A stretch of 8,612 bases of DNA, taken from NCBI GenBank assembly GCA_003240795.1, contig QFNK01000065.1, positions 1-8,612 of the forward strand, given 5' to 3'. This DNA comes from Micavibrio aeruginosavorus (GTDB taxonomy: Bacteria; Pseudomonadota; Alphaproteobacteria; Micavibrionales; Micavibrionaceae). Position 1 is the first letter of the stretch, and each line of letters opens with the position of its first letter. The translations under genes were made by a program, and so were the position numbers. Of the stretch, positions 1 to 6,428 are shown in pieces. The notes under the pieces were generated by a model. The model ran no database searches and was not told where the DNA came from. It was given only the letters and a program-made list of their open reading frames with translations.

Positions 1-171
1 ATTGTCGTAACAATCAATCCGAAAAACAAACAGGATTTTGAGTTCCTGTTCGGCGCGGACGCCCACTATCTTGGCACAGTCACGGAAAAACCTGTCCTGT
101 CCATAGACGGAATTGATATAGAAATCGCGGATCTTGAAGCCGCCTATAAAGCACCCCTGAGGGACTATTAA
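1..171 (+). CDS. purL: PurL, phosphoribosylformylglycinamidine synthase synthetase subunit (C-terminal end only)
   Basis: The reading frame is open from the first base and ends with TAA at 169-171, giving the last 56 residues of a protein whose start lies outside the window. The tail contains FLFGADAHYLGTVTE and ends in LEAAYKAPLRDY, which resembles the end of the AIRS-type synthetase domain of PurL. PurL converts FGAR, ATP and ammonia to FGAM in de novo purine synthesis in the cytoplasm; the ammonia comes from the PurQ glutaminase. A glutaminase gene follows after one base, which strongly supports the identification. The size class of this PurL cannot be judged because only the tail is visible. 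Confidence 0.8.
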   Translation: MVVTINPKNKQDFEFLFGADAHYLGTVTEKPVLSIDGIDIEIADLEAAYKAPLRDY

Positions 172-172
172 C

Positions 173-1000
173 ATGACCGCAAAATCACTCGTCCTTACCG
201 GCTATGGTATCAACTCTGAAGAAGAAACTTCTTTCGCTTTTGAGCAGGCTGGTTTTCAGTCGACGATCCGGCACATCAACGATCTCGCCGCAAACCCGGG
301 CGAGCTGAACGACGTACAGGTTCTCTGCGTACCCGGCGGCTTTTCTTACGGCGATGATACAGGCTCGGGCAACGCCTTCGCCCAGAAAATGCGCCTGACA
401 TTGTGGGATCACTTACAAAAATTCGTCGGCCGCGACACGCTTACTCTCGGCATTTGTAACGGCTGTCAGATCCTTGCAAATCTCGGCCTGGCCCCCGCCA
501 TCGACAAGAAATACGGCGAGCGTTTTGTTGCCGTCACTCACAATCTTACCGCCCGCTATCAATGCCGCTGGGTGGATATCGCCGTGCAGGATACGAATTC
601 TCCATGGCTTACCAAAGGCACCAAACTTCACGTCCCCGTCGCGCACGGCGAAGGGCGTTTCATGATGGCGGATGAAACGCTGAAAACGCTCAATGACATG
701 AAACAGGTTGCGCTTCGCTTCGTAAAACCGGACGGTGCGCGCGCAGACGGACAATTTCCATTCAATCCTAACGGCGCAACCGATGATATCGCTGGCATAA
801 CCGATCCGACGGGCCGCGTGCTCGCGCTCATGCCACACCCTGAACGCGGCATGTTCACATGGCAGCGCGATGATTACGCGCAACTAAAGGAGAAGGCCTT
901 ACGGGAGGGAAAACAATTGCCCGAAGCCGCAGACGGCCTTCAGGTATTCCAGAACGCAGCCGATTATTTCGGCGTGAAATCGGTCCAAAAAATCGCCTAA
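173..1000 (+). CDS. purQ: PurQ, long-form glutaminase subunit of FGAM synthase (class I glutamine amidotransferase)
   Basis: This 275-residue protein is a class I glutamine amidotransferase that hydrolyses glutamine to feed ammonia to PurL. The fold is marked by PGGFSYGDD (54-62), the nucleophile elbow GICNGCQ with Cys95 as catalytic cysteine, PVAHGEGRF (155-163), and MPHPERG with His222 and Glu224 completing the triad. It is longer than the usual PurQ of about 220-230 residues. It resembles the long form seen in some bacteria and archaea, and the C-terminal glutaminase domain of large PurL proteins; the extra length lies partly between the Cys and His motifs and in the tail after 230. The ATG at 173 is preceded by GAGGG about nine bases upstream, inside the end of purL, and starts one base after the purL stop, so the two are probably translationally coupled. 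The stop codon overlaps that of the convergent gene at 997-1302. No purS is visible here. Confidence 0.93.
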   Translation: MTAKSLVLTGYGINSEEETSFAFEQAGFQSTIRHINDLAANPGELNDVQVLCVPGGFSYGDDTGSGNAFAQKMRLTLWDHLQKFVGRDTLTLGICNGCQILANLGLAPAIDKKYGERFVAVTHNLTARYQCRWVDIAVQDTNSPWLTKGTKLHVPVAHGEGRFMMADETLKTLNDMKQVALRFVKPDGARADGQFPFNPNGATDDIAGITDPTGRVLALMPHPERGMFTWQRDDYAQLKEKALREGKQLPEAADGLQVFQNAADYFGVKSVQKIA

Positions 1001-1302
1001 CCGCGAAACGCCAGATAATTTCTGTCGATCTTGTTTTGAACCGGAGGACCGATAAAATCCTTCCGGTTCTTTTCCAGCTGATCGATATTTTCTATGAGAA
1101 AATCACCGCTGGCCGTGCCAAACGCGTGGCAGTAAGACATCCAGCGGCTGCGCCCCTCGCACATGGAAAATTCGGGAAGAAAGAGGCTTTGAAGAAAAAC
1201 AGGAAGATATTGTTCCTCGACGGGAAGCTGCTGCGCCGCAACGGAACTCACGCCTGTTGCCGCAAGACTAAAGCCGGCAGCGAGGGTATAAAGTTTTCTC
1301 AT
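997..1302 (-). CDS. Small secreted protein of unknown function with two cysteines
   Basis: I do not recognise this 101-residue protein. It begins with a textbook Sec signal peptide: MRK, then a hydrophobic stretch LAAGFSLAATGVSSV, then a likely signal peptidase I cut after VAA (residue 23), leaving a mature protein of about 78 residues that starts QQLPVEEQY. The mature part has only two cysteines, Cys48 and Cys58, which could form a periplasmic disulfide; it is otherwise rich in aromatic and charged residues, with no transmembrane segment and no lipobox. The ATG at 1302 has a good ribosome binding site, AGGAG six bases upstream. The gene lies directly behind the nuoF terminator with no visible room for its own promoter, so it probably depends on read-through or on a promoter inside nuoF. 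Its stop (TAG, 997-999) overlaps the purQ stop on the other strand. The signal peptide and ribosome binding site make it a credible real gene; the function is unknown. Confidence 0.7.
   Translation of the reverse strand: MRKLYTLAAGFSLAATGVSSVAAQQLPVEEQYLPVFLQSLFLPEFSMCEGRSRWMSYCHAFGTASGDFLIENIDQLEKNRKDFIGPPVQNKIDRNYLAFRG
1038..1073 (+). terminator. Candidate intrinsic terminator for purL-purQ, inside the opposing gene
   Basis: Seven perfect base pairs are formed by GAACCGG (1038-1044) and CCGGTTC (1063-1069). The stem can extend inward by AGGA/TCCT across a one-base bulge, and TTTT follows at 1070-1073. On the minus strand the same hairpin is followed by AAAA, so it is oriented for plus-strand transcripts. 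It sits 38 bases after the purQ stop and within the coding sequence of the convergent secreted protein. The U-tract is short, so efficiency is uncertain. Confidence 0.45.
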
Positions 1303-1315
1303 ACTCTACTCCTAT

Positions 1316-1345
1316 AAAAAAAAGCGGCGCATGGAACGCCGCTTT
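1316..1345 (-). terminator. Strong Rho-independent terminator after nuoF
   Basis: A perfect 9-bp stem is formed by AAAGCGGCG (1321-1329) and CGCCGCTTT (1337-1345) around a 7-base loop. Read on the minus strand, the stem runs into eight consecutive T residues (1323 down to 1316). It begins eight bases after the nuoF stop codon and ends only a few bases before the ribosome binding site of the small secreted-protein gene. Its position and orientation fit termination of the nuoA-F transcript. Confidence 0.88.
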
Positions 1346-1353
1346 CGTAATGA

Positions 1354-2640
1354 TTAGGCCGCCTTTGCGATCTTGCGGTAGTCGAGGATACGGCGCTCCA
1401 TCTCCGGACGGAAATGGCGGATCAAACCCTGAATCGGCCAGGCCGCCGCATCACCAAGAGCGCAAATCGTATGGCCTTCGATTTCTTTTGTGACATCGTA
1501 AAGAGTATCGATCTCTTCAAGCGTAGCCTGTCCCTTGACCATGCGTGTCATCACGCGCCACATCCATCCCGTTCCTTCACGGCACGGCGTACACTGGCCG
1601 CAAGACTCATGCATGTAAAATTGTGCTAGGCGAGCAATCGCGTAAACGATGTCCGTAGATTTATCCATGACGATAACACCCGCAGTACCGAGACCGGACT
1701 GAACGGCGCGCAATGAATCAAAATCCATCAGAACCGTATCGCAGACGTCTTTTGGAATAACCGGCGTAGACGCGCCGCCCGGAATTACGCCGAGCAGATT
1801 GTCCCAGCCGCCACGGACGCCGCCGCCATGCTTTTCCAGCAGGTCGCGAAGCGGAATACCCATCTCTTCCTCGACAACGCATGGCGTGCCGATGTGACCG
1901 AGCAGGCAGAACAGCTTCGTGCCCGTATTTTTTTCATCCTTGCCAAGTCCCGCAAACCACGAACCGCCACGACGGAGAATGGTTGGCACAACGGCAATGG
2001 ATTCCACGTTGTTGATTGTCGTCGGGCAGGAATAAAGACCGGCGGCCGCAGGGAACGGCGGCTTGTTGCGCGGCTGTCCCTTTTTACCTTCCAGAGATTC
2101 AAGAAGCGCGGTTTCTTCACCGCAGATATACGCGCCGCCGCCCCTGTGAAGCGTGATATCAAAATCCCACCCCGTACCGGCAGCGTTCTTTCCGAGTAGT
2201 CCCGCCGCGCGTGCTTCTTCGATTGCGCGCACAACGGCCGAGCCTTCGTCATAGAATTCGCCGCGGATATAGATGAACGCATGATGCGCCTGCATCGCGA
2301 AACCGGCGATCAGACAGCCTTCGATCAGCTTGTGCGGATCATGGCGCATAATCTCGCGGTCTTTGCACGTACCCGGTTCTGACTCATCCGCGTTGACGAC
2401 AAGGTAATGCGGGCGGTCTTTGACTTCCTTCGGCATGAAGGACCACTTCATCCCCGTTGGGAATCCAGCTCCGCCGCGGCCGCGAAGGCCGGACTTCTTC
2501 ATCTCGTCGATGATCCAGTCACGTCCCTTGCCGAGAATATCTTTCGTATTGTCCCAATCGCCGCGCTTCTTCGCGTAGTCTAGCGATGCGGGCTCATGTC
2601 CGTAAAGGTTCATGAAAATTCTGTCTTTATCGTCAAGCAT
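1354..2640 (-). CDS. nuoF: NuoF, NADH-binding subunit of Complex I (NADH-quinone oxidoreductase)
   Basis: NuoF (428 residues, normal family length) sits at the tip of the hydrophilic arm, binds FMN and NADH, and passes electrons through its [4Fe-4S] cluster N3. The glycine-rich nucleotide motif GLRGRGGAGFPTG spans 51-63, NADESEPGT lies at 83-91, and a second glycine-rich segment, GGGAYICGEETALLES, at 167-182. The N3 ligands are visible as SCGQCTPC (Cys347, Cys350, Cys353) and HTICALGD (Cys393). The ATG at 2640 gives the family-typical N-terminus MLDDKDRIFMNLYG, so the inner Met10 is not preferred. The gene starts three bases after the nuoE stop and its purine-rich upstream region lies in the end of nuoE, consistent with coupled translation. 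It is the last nuo gene here: an intrinsic terminator follows within eight bases, and nuoG is not present downstream. Confidence 0.97.
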   Translation of the reverse strand: MLDDKDRIFMNLYGHEPASLDYAKKRGDWDNTKDILGKGRDWIIDEMKKSGLRGRGGAGFPTGMKWSFMPKEVKDRPHYLVVNADESEPGTCKDREIMRHDPHKLIEGCLIAGFAMQAHHAFIYIRGEFYDEGSAVVRAIEEARAAGLLGKNAAGTGWDFDITLHRGGGAYICGEETALLESLEGKKGQPRNKPPFPAAAGLYSCPTTINNVESIAVVPTILRRGGSWFAGLGKDEKNTGTKLFCLLGHIGTPCVVEEEMGIPLRDLLEKHGGGVRGGWDNLLGVIPGGASTPVIPKDVCDTVLMDFDSLRAVQSGLGTAGVIVMDKSTDIVYAIARLAQFYMHESCGQCTPCREGTGWMWRVMTRMVKGQATLEEIDTLYDVTKEIEGHTICALGDAAAWPIQGLIRHFRPEMERRILDYRKIAKAA

Positions 2641-2643
2641 TGC

Positions 2644-3279
2644 TTAGCCCGCCTTCTTCAGCGTACAGGAACCACCAACCGCTTCGGCCTTGTTACGCCC
2701 GTTCTGAGGCCCCGCAGGAGGAACCACGCCTTTCTTCAAGGACTCAAGAATGGACGTCATGCTTTCGGGCGTGAGGTCTTCGTAAAAATCATCATTGATC
2801 TGAATCATCGGCGCGTTTGCACACGCGCCAAGGCATTCAACTTCCATCGTCGAGAAAAGACCGTCTGCCGTGCTTTCGCCCATATGGACGCCAAGATTTT
2901 TCTCGATCGCCTCGACAACCTTTGCAGAACCGCAGAGCCAGCAAGGCGTTGTCGTGCAGGCCTGCACCAGGTATTTCCCGACAGGCGCGAGGTTGTACAT
3001 GGAATAGAATGTCGCGACCTCATAAACCTTCATCGCCGGAACATCGACGATACGCGCGATTTCATCCATCGCCGCACGGGGTATCCAGCCGCCGTAAGGA
3101 GGATTGGCGGCCGCGCCCTCTTCCGCGACCTGACGCTGCGCCAGATCCAGGAGCGGCATCGTCGCCGATTGCTGACGTCCTGCCGGATAACGTGAAATTA
3201 TCTCATCCACCTTCGCCTGATCCTTGAAGGAAAAGGACGCAGGTTGGTAGTCGGCATGTAATTCGAATTTCTTTTTCAT
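2644..3279 (-). CDS. nuoE: NuoE, 24-kDa [2Fe-2S] subunit of Complex I
   Basis: NuoE (211 residues) carries the thioredoxin-fold [2Fe-2S] cluster N1a next to the flavin in NuoF. The four ligands are Cys108 and Cys113 (ACTTTPCWLCGS) and Cys149 and Cys153 (VECLGACANAP). The preceding segment ARIVDVPAMKVYEVATFYSM (75-94) is typical of the family. Residues after about 185 form a proline- and glycine-rich tail of the kind seen in alphaproteobacterial and mitochondrial relatives. The start ATG overlaps the nuoD stop as ATGA (four bases), a classic translational-coupling arrangement, with GGTGAG about eight bases upstream. Three bases separate its stop from nuoF. Confidence 0.97.
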   Translation of the reverse strand: MKKKFELHADYQPASFSFKDQAKVDEIISRYPAGRQQSATMPLLDLAQRQVAEEGAAANPPYGGWIPRAAMDEIARIVDVPAMKVYEVATFYSMYNLAPVGKYLVQACTTTPCWLCGSAKVVEAIEKNLGVHMGESTADGLFSTMEVECLGACANAPMIQINDDFYEDLTPESMTSILESLKKGVVPPAGPQNGRNKAEAVGGSCTLKKAG

Positions 3280-4493
3280 CGATCAATCTCACCAAACACA
3301 ATATCCATGGAGCCGATGTTCGAAACAACGTCGGCAAGCATGTGGCCGCGACTCATAAAGTCGAGCGCCTGCAGATGCGCAAACCCCGGGGCGCGGATGT
3401 GGCAGCGGTACGGACGGTTCGTGCCGTCGGCCACTAGGTACACGCCGAACTCGCCTTTCGGCGCTTCGACCACGGAATAGGTTTCACCGGCGGGAACGTG
3501 ATACCCCTCGGTATAAAGCTTGAAGTGGTGGATCAGCGCTTCCATCGAACGCTTCATCTCCGCGCGCGGCGGCGGCGTCACCTTGTAATCGTTGGAGCGG
3601 ACAGGCCCGTCCGGAAGTTCCTTGATCGCCTGACGCATAATTTTCAGCGACTGGCGCATTTCCTCCATGCGTACCAAGTAACGTGCGTAGCAGTCACCCG
3701 TTTTGCCGACCGGAATGTCAAAATCCATCTTCGCATAAACATCGTAAGGCTGGGACTTGCGAAGGTCCCATGCAACGCCGGAACCGCGGAGCATCGGGCC
3801 GGAAAAGCCCCAGTCCATGGCCTCTTCTGCGCTGGCGATACCGATATCGACTGTACGCTGCTTGAAAATACGGTTGCCGGTCAGGAGATTGTCGAGATCA
3901 TCGATCGTCTTGACGACGGTCTCCGTCCATTCATACATATCCTCGGTCAAGCCAGCGGGCATGTCGAGCGCTACGCCGCCCGGACGGAAATAGTTGGCAT
4001 GCAGACGCGCGCCGCAAACGCGGTCATAGAATTCCATACCCTTTTCACGTTCTTCAAATCCCCACAGCGCAGGCGTAATAGCGCCGACATCGAGGGCGAA
4101 AGTCGTGATGTTCAAAAGGTGGTTCAGAACGCGGCCAAGCTCCGCGAACAAAACACGGATATATTGCCCGCGCTCCGGCACCGTAATACCGAGTAGTTTT
4201 TCAACGGCCAGCGCGAAGGCATGCTCCTGATTCATCGGACAAACGTAATCGAGACGGTCGAAATACGGCGTTGCCTGCGTGTACGTTTTGTATTCGATCA
4301 GCTTTTCCGTACCGCGGTGAAGAAGGCCGACATGCGGATCGGCACGTTCGACCAGCTCCCCCTCCATTTCAAGAACGAGGCGGAGAACGCCGTGCGCCGC
4401 AGGGTGCTGAGGGCCGAAGTTCATCGTATAAGGTTTAATTTGCGTGTTCTCGGACACTTCGAGCATCTGCTCTTTTGGTGCGGGCTGGGCCAT
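3276..4493 (-). CDS. nuoD: NuoD, 49-kDa subunit of Complex I (quinone-site subunit)
   Basis: NuoD (405 residues) forms much of the quinone-reducing chamber at the base of the hydrophilic arm. Family landmarks are MNFGPQHPAAHG (24-35), ADPHVGLLHRGTEKL (51-65), LDYVCPMNQEHAF (81-93) and the conserved end GSMDIVFGEIDR (394-405). His34 and Tyr83 have the same 49-residue spacing as the quinone-contacting His38 and Tyr87 of the Thermus homologue, so both headgroup ligands appear intact. NuoC and NuoD are separate here, unlike the NuoCD fusion of enterobacteria. The ATG at 4493 starts one base after the nuoC stop and has AGGGGA six bases upstream. About 23 residues precede the conserved core, which is ordinary for the family. 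Confidence 0.98.
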   Translation of the reverse strand: MAQPAPKEQMLEVSENTQIKPYTMNFGPQHPAAHGVLRLVLEMEGELVERADPHVGLLHRGTEKLIEYKTYTQATPYFDRLDYVCPMNQEHAFALAVEKLLGITVPERGQYIRVLFAELGRVLNHLLNITTFALDVGAITPALWGFEEREKGMEFYDRVCGARLHANYFRPGGVALDMPAGLTEDMYEWTETVVKTIDDLDNLLTGNRIFKQRTVDIGIASAEEAMDWGFSGPMLRGSGVAWDLRKSQPYDVYAKMDFDIPVGKTGDCYARYLVRMEEMRQSLKIMRQAIKELPDGPVRSNDYKVTPPPRAEMKRSMEALIHHFKLYTEGYHVPAGETYSVVEAPKGEFGVYLVADGTNRPYRCHIRAPGFAHLQALDFMSRGHMLADVVSNIGSMDIVFGEIDR

Positions 4494-4494
4494 C

Positions 4495-5184
4495 TTAGTT
4501 CCCCTGTCCTTTAACTGTCTTTTCTACAGGCTTCCAGCCGAACGGTATGGTCGCCTTTTCATCGCCCGGAAGTTGAATGTCCGTCATGCCTTCCCAGGGG
4601 GAAAGATAATCAAACGCGCGGAAATCCTGTTGAAGGCGCACGGGTTCGTACACCACGCGGCGCTGCTCCTCATCATAACGAAGCTCCACATAACCGGTCA
4701 GTGGGAAGTCCTTGCGGAGAGGATGCCCTTCAAAACCATAGTCCGTCAGGATACGGCGCAGGTCAGGATTGCCGCCAAAATATATTCCGTACATGTCCCA
4801 CGTCTCACGCTCGAACCAAGTAGCGGAACTGAAAACAGAGCTGGCGGAATCAACAGGCGTATTCTCGTCCGTGGTCACTTTCACGCGAATGCGTGTGTTA
4901 TGGTTCAGGGACAAAAGATTGTAGACGACATCGAAACGCTCGGGGCGCTCTGGATAATCCGCGCCGCAAACATCGACAAGCTGCTTGAAATTGCAGGCAG
5001 CGTCATCGCGCAGGAATGTAAGAACGGCGACAATCGCCTCACGCTTTACCGTCAGGCAAAGCTCATCCTTTTGAAATTCGGCCGTCAGGATATGCGCGAA
5101 AAGTTTCTCCTGCACATGGTTGGCAAGGGACAACATCTTGTCGTTTGCTACGGGTGTTACTTCCGCCGTGGTCGTATCGGACAT
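4495..5184 (-). CDS. nuoC: NuoC, 30-kDa subunit of Complex I
   Basis: NuoC (229 residues from the chosen start) is a cluster-free structural subunit of the connecting arm that packs against NuoD. The signature ERETWDMYGIYFGGNPDLRR begins near residue 125, followed by HPLRKDFPL (154-162) and YEPVRLQQDFRAFDYLSPWEG (from 179). An in-frame TTG two codons upstream (5188-5190) would give a 231-residue form. The strong ribosome binding site AAGGAAGG lies seven bases before the ATG at 5184 but only one base before the TTG, so ATG is chosen. The gap after nuoB is 14 bases, and nuoD follows one base after the stop. Confidence 0.96.
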   Translation of the reverse strand: MSDTTTAEVTPVANDKMLSLANHVQEKLFAHILTAEFQKDELCLTVKREAIVAVLTFLRDDAACNFKQLVDVCGADYPERPERFDVVYNLLSLNHNTRIRVKVTTDENTPVDSASSVFSSATWFERETWDMYGIYFGGNPDLRRILTDYGFEGHPLRKDFPLTGYVELRYDEEQRRVVYEPVRLQQDFRAFDYLSPWEGMTDIQLPGDEKATIPFGWKPVEKTVKGQGN

Positions 5185-5198
5185 GGTCAAACCTTCCT

Positions 5199-5774
5199 TT
5201 AACGGGCGATGCGCGTGTCTTCACGCGCGATTTTCTTTTGCAGCTGGAGCAAACCGTACACCAGCGCCTCTGCCGTCGGCGGACATCCGGGCACATAGAT
5301 ATCGACCGGAACTATGCGGTCGCATCCGCGTACGACGGAGTATGAGTAATGGTAATACCCGCCGCCATTGGCGCAGGACCCCATCGATATAACCCAGCGC
5401 GGCTCAGGCATCTGGTCATACACCTTGCGAAGGGCAGGCGCCATTTTGTTGGTCAGCGTGCCGGCGACAATCATCACGTCGGACTGACGCGGCGATGGGC
5501 GCGGAATAATCCCGAAACGGTCAAGATCGTAACGCGACATATAGGAATGGATCATCTCCACCGCGCAGCATGCCAGACCGAACGTCATCGGCCACATGGA
5601 TCCCGTACGCGCCCAGTCGAACAGCTTGTCGGCGGAAGTGAGAAGAAAGCCCTTCTCCTCGATATGCTTGGAAATAGCGGCAGGGACAACGTCCTGACTC
5701 GCCGCTGCGGGCATCGGCACGTTCGTGACGAATGGCGCGTCCGGCGCGGCAATAACTTTTCTATCGTGGCTCAT
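5199..5774 (-). CDS. nuoB: NuoB, 20-kDa subunit of Complex I carrying cluster N2
   Basis: NuoB (191 residues) holds the [4Fe-4S] cluster N2, the last carrier before quinone. The ligands are the tandem Cys69-Cys70 (FGLACCAVEM), Cys134 (SMGSCANGGGYYH) and Cys164 (YVPGCPPTAEAL). An in-frame ATG at 5804 would add ten residues, but the ATG at 5774 has GAGG at good spacing (about five bases) and overlaps the stop of the preceding small ORF as ATGA. It is therefore the better start. The first 40 residues are alanine- and proline-rich and poorly conserved, which is ordinary for alphaproteobacterial NuoB. Confidence 0.97.
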   Translation of the reverse strand: MSHDRKVIAAPDAPFVTNVPMPAAASQDVVPAAISKHIEEKGFLLTSADKLFDWARTGSMWPMTFGLACCAVEMIHSYMSRYDLDRFGIIPRPSPRQSDVMIVAGTLTNKMAPALRKVYDQMPEPRWVISMGSCANGGGYYHYSYSVVRGCDRIVPVDIYVPGCPPTAEALVYGLLQLQKKIAREDTRIAR

Positions 5775-5989
5775 CGTAACCTCAGAATTTGAATTTGTGC
5801 CCATGAAGCCATTTGCAAAGTATTATGCACGGCATTATCGGAGATCTCTTCAGCCGAACATTGGGCTAAAAAAGCCGCCTTTCCAAGAGGCCCTTCGTTT
5901 TGTCGAGCGATCAAGTTCTTTTGATATTCCAACAGTTCTCGGAACTCAGCTTCAAGATCAATGTCCGTTTCTATTTTGCCTTGGCTCAT
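5771..5989 (-). CDS. Unknown 72-residue protein encoded between nuoA and nuoB
   Basis: I do not recognise this protein. It begins seven bases after the nuoA stop with TAAGG five bases before its ATG, and its TGA overlaps the nuoB start as ATGA, so it is built into the operon as a translated unit. The product is soluble-looking, with an acidic N-terminal half (IETDIDLEAEFRELLEYQ, helix-prone), one cysteine (Cys44, in AFLAQCSAEE), no signal peptide and no transmembrane segment. A hand count gives about 43% GC for the gene against about 55% in a 60-base sample of nuoA, and many codons end in A or T, unlike its neighbours. Together these hint at a lineage-specific insertion. It could be a Complex I accessory or assembly factor, or simply a coupling ORF that preserves nuoB translation. 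The function is open. Confidence 0.72.
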   Translation of the reverse strand: MSQGKIETDIDLEAEFRELLEYQKNLIARQNEGPLGKAAFLAQCSAEEISDNAVHNTLQMASWAQIQILRLR

Positions 5990-5996
5990 AGTAACC

Positions 5997-6368
5997 TTAC
6001 TCCCAGTCCAGCGCGCCTTTTTTCCACTCGTAGATAAAGCCTACGGTGAGGATGCCAAGGAACGAAACCATCGACCAGAATCCGAACATGCCGATATCGC
6101 CGAGCGTGATCGCCCATGGGAACAGGAATGCGACCTCAAGGTCGAAAATGATGAACAGGATGGCGACAAGGTAAAAGCGGACATCGAATTTATGTCTCGC
6201 ATCGTCGAACGCGTCGAAACCGCATTCATACGCGGAGAGCTTTTCCGCATCGGGCTTCTGACGCCCGACAACAAGTGAAAGGAAAACGGCCGCGCTCGCC
6301 ACCACCGCCGCGATGACGATGAAGACCAGAATGGGAAGATAATTGATAAGAAATTCGTTCGATGCCAT
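5997..6368 (-). CDS. nuoA: NuoA, membrane subunit of Complex I (ND3 homologue)
   Basis: NuoA (123 residues) has three predicted transmembrane helices at about 8-34, 64-86 and 92-113, joined by the long conserved loop that reaches the quinone site. The loop contains YECGF (47-51) and DARHKFDVRFYLVAILF; Cys49 matches the ND3 loop cysteine used to monitor active and deactive Complex I in mitochondria. The second helix carries the FDLE acidic pair (Asp76, Glu78). The ATG at 6368 is the only reasonable start because the frame closes shortly upstream. Its ribosome binding site is weak (AGGCAGG about 15 bases away). It is the first gene of the nuo operon. Confidence 0.97.
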   Translation of the reverse strand: MASNEFLINYLPILVFIVIAAVVASAAVFLSLVVGRQKPDAEKLSAYECGFDAFDDARHKFDVRFYLVAILFIIFDLEVAFLFPWAITLGDIGMFGFWSMVSFLGILTVGFIYEWKKGALDWE

Positions 6369-6428
6369 GGCGATAGTGATAAACCTGCCTGCCGTTTAAG
6401 TAAAGAGTCATATGCCTGTAAAATCCAG

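Noticed and set aside
413..883. A 156-codon open frame on the minus strand
   Set aside because: It is antisense to purQ, whose catalytic motifs and ribosome binding site are clear; no domain is visible in the antisense product.
1036..1317. A 93-codon plus-strand frame overlapping the secreted-protein gene
   Set aside because: It runs through the terminator hairpin and has a very basic composition. The minus-strand alternative has a signal peptide and a good ribosome binding site.
2596..3195. A 199-codon plus-strand frame across the nuoE-nuoF junction
   Set aside because: It is antisense to two certain Complex I genes, is rich in Arg and Cys, and has no recognisable motif.
3498..4196. A 232-codon open frame on the plus strand
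   Set aside because: It is fully antisense to nuoD. The predicted product is rich in His and Arg with no family motif, typical of a shadow frame.
4444..5202. A 252-codon open frame on the plus strand
   Set aside because: It lies antisense to nuoC and the start of nuoD, which have unmistakable family motifs. It shows no recognisable domain and is explained by GC-biased codons on the opposite strand.
5775..5804. Upstream ATG that would lengthen NuoB by ten residues
   Set aside because: The downstream ATG at 5774 has a better-placed GAGG and an ATGA overlap with the preceding small ORF; the extra residues are not conserved-looking.
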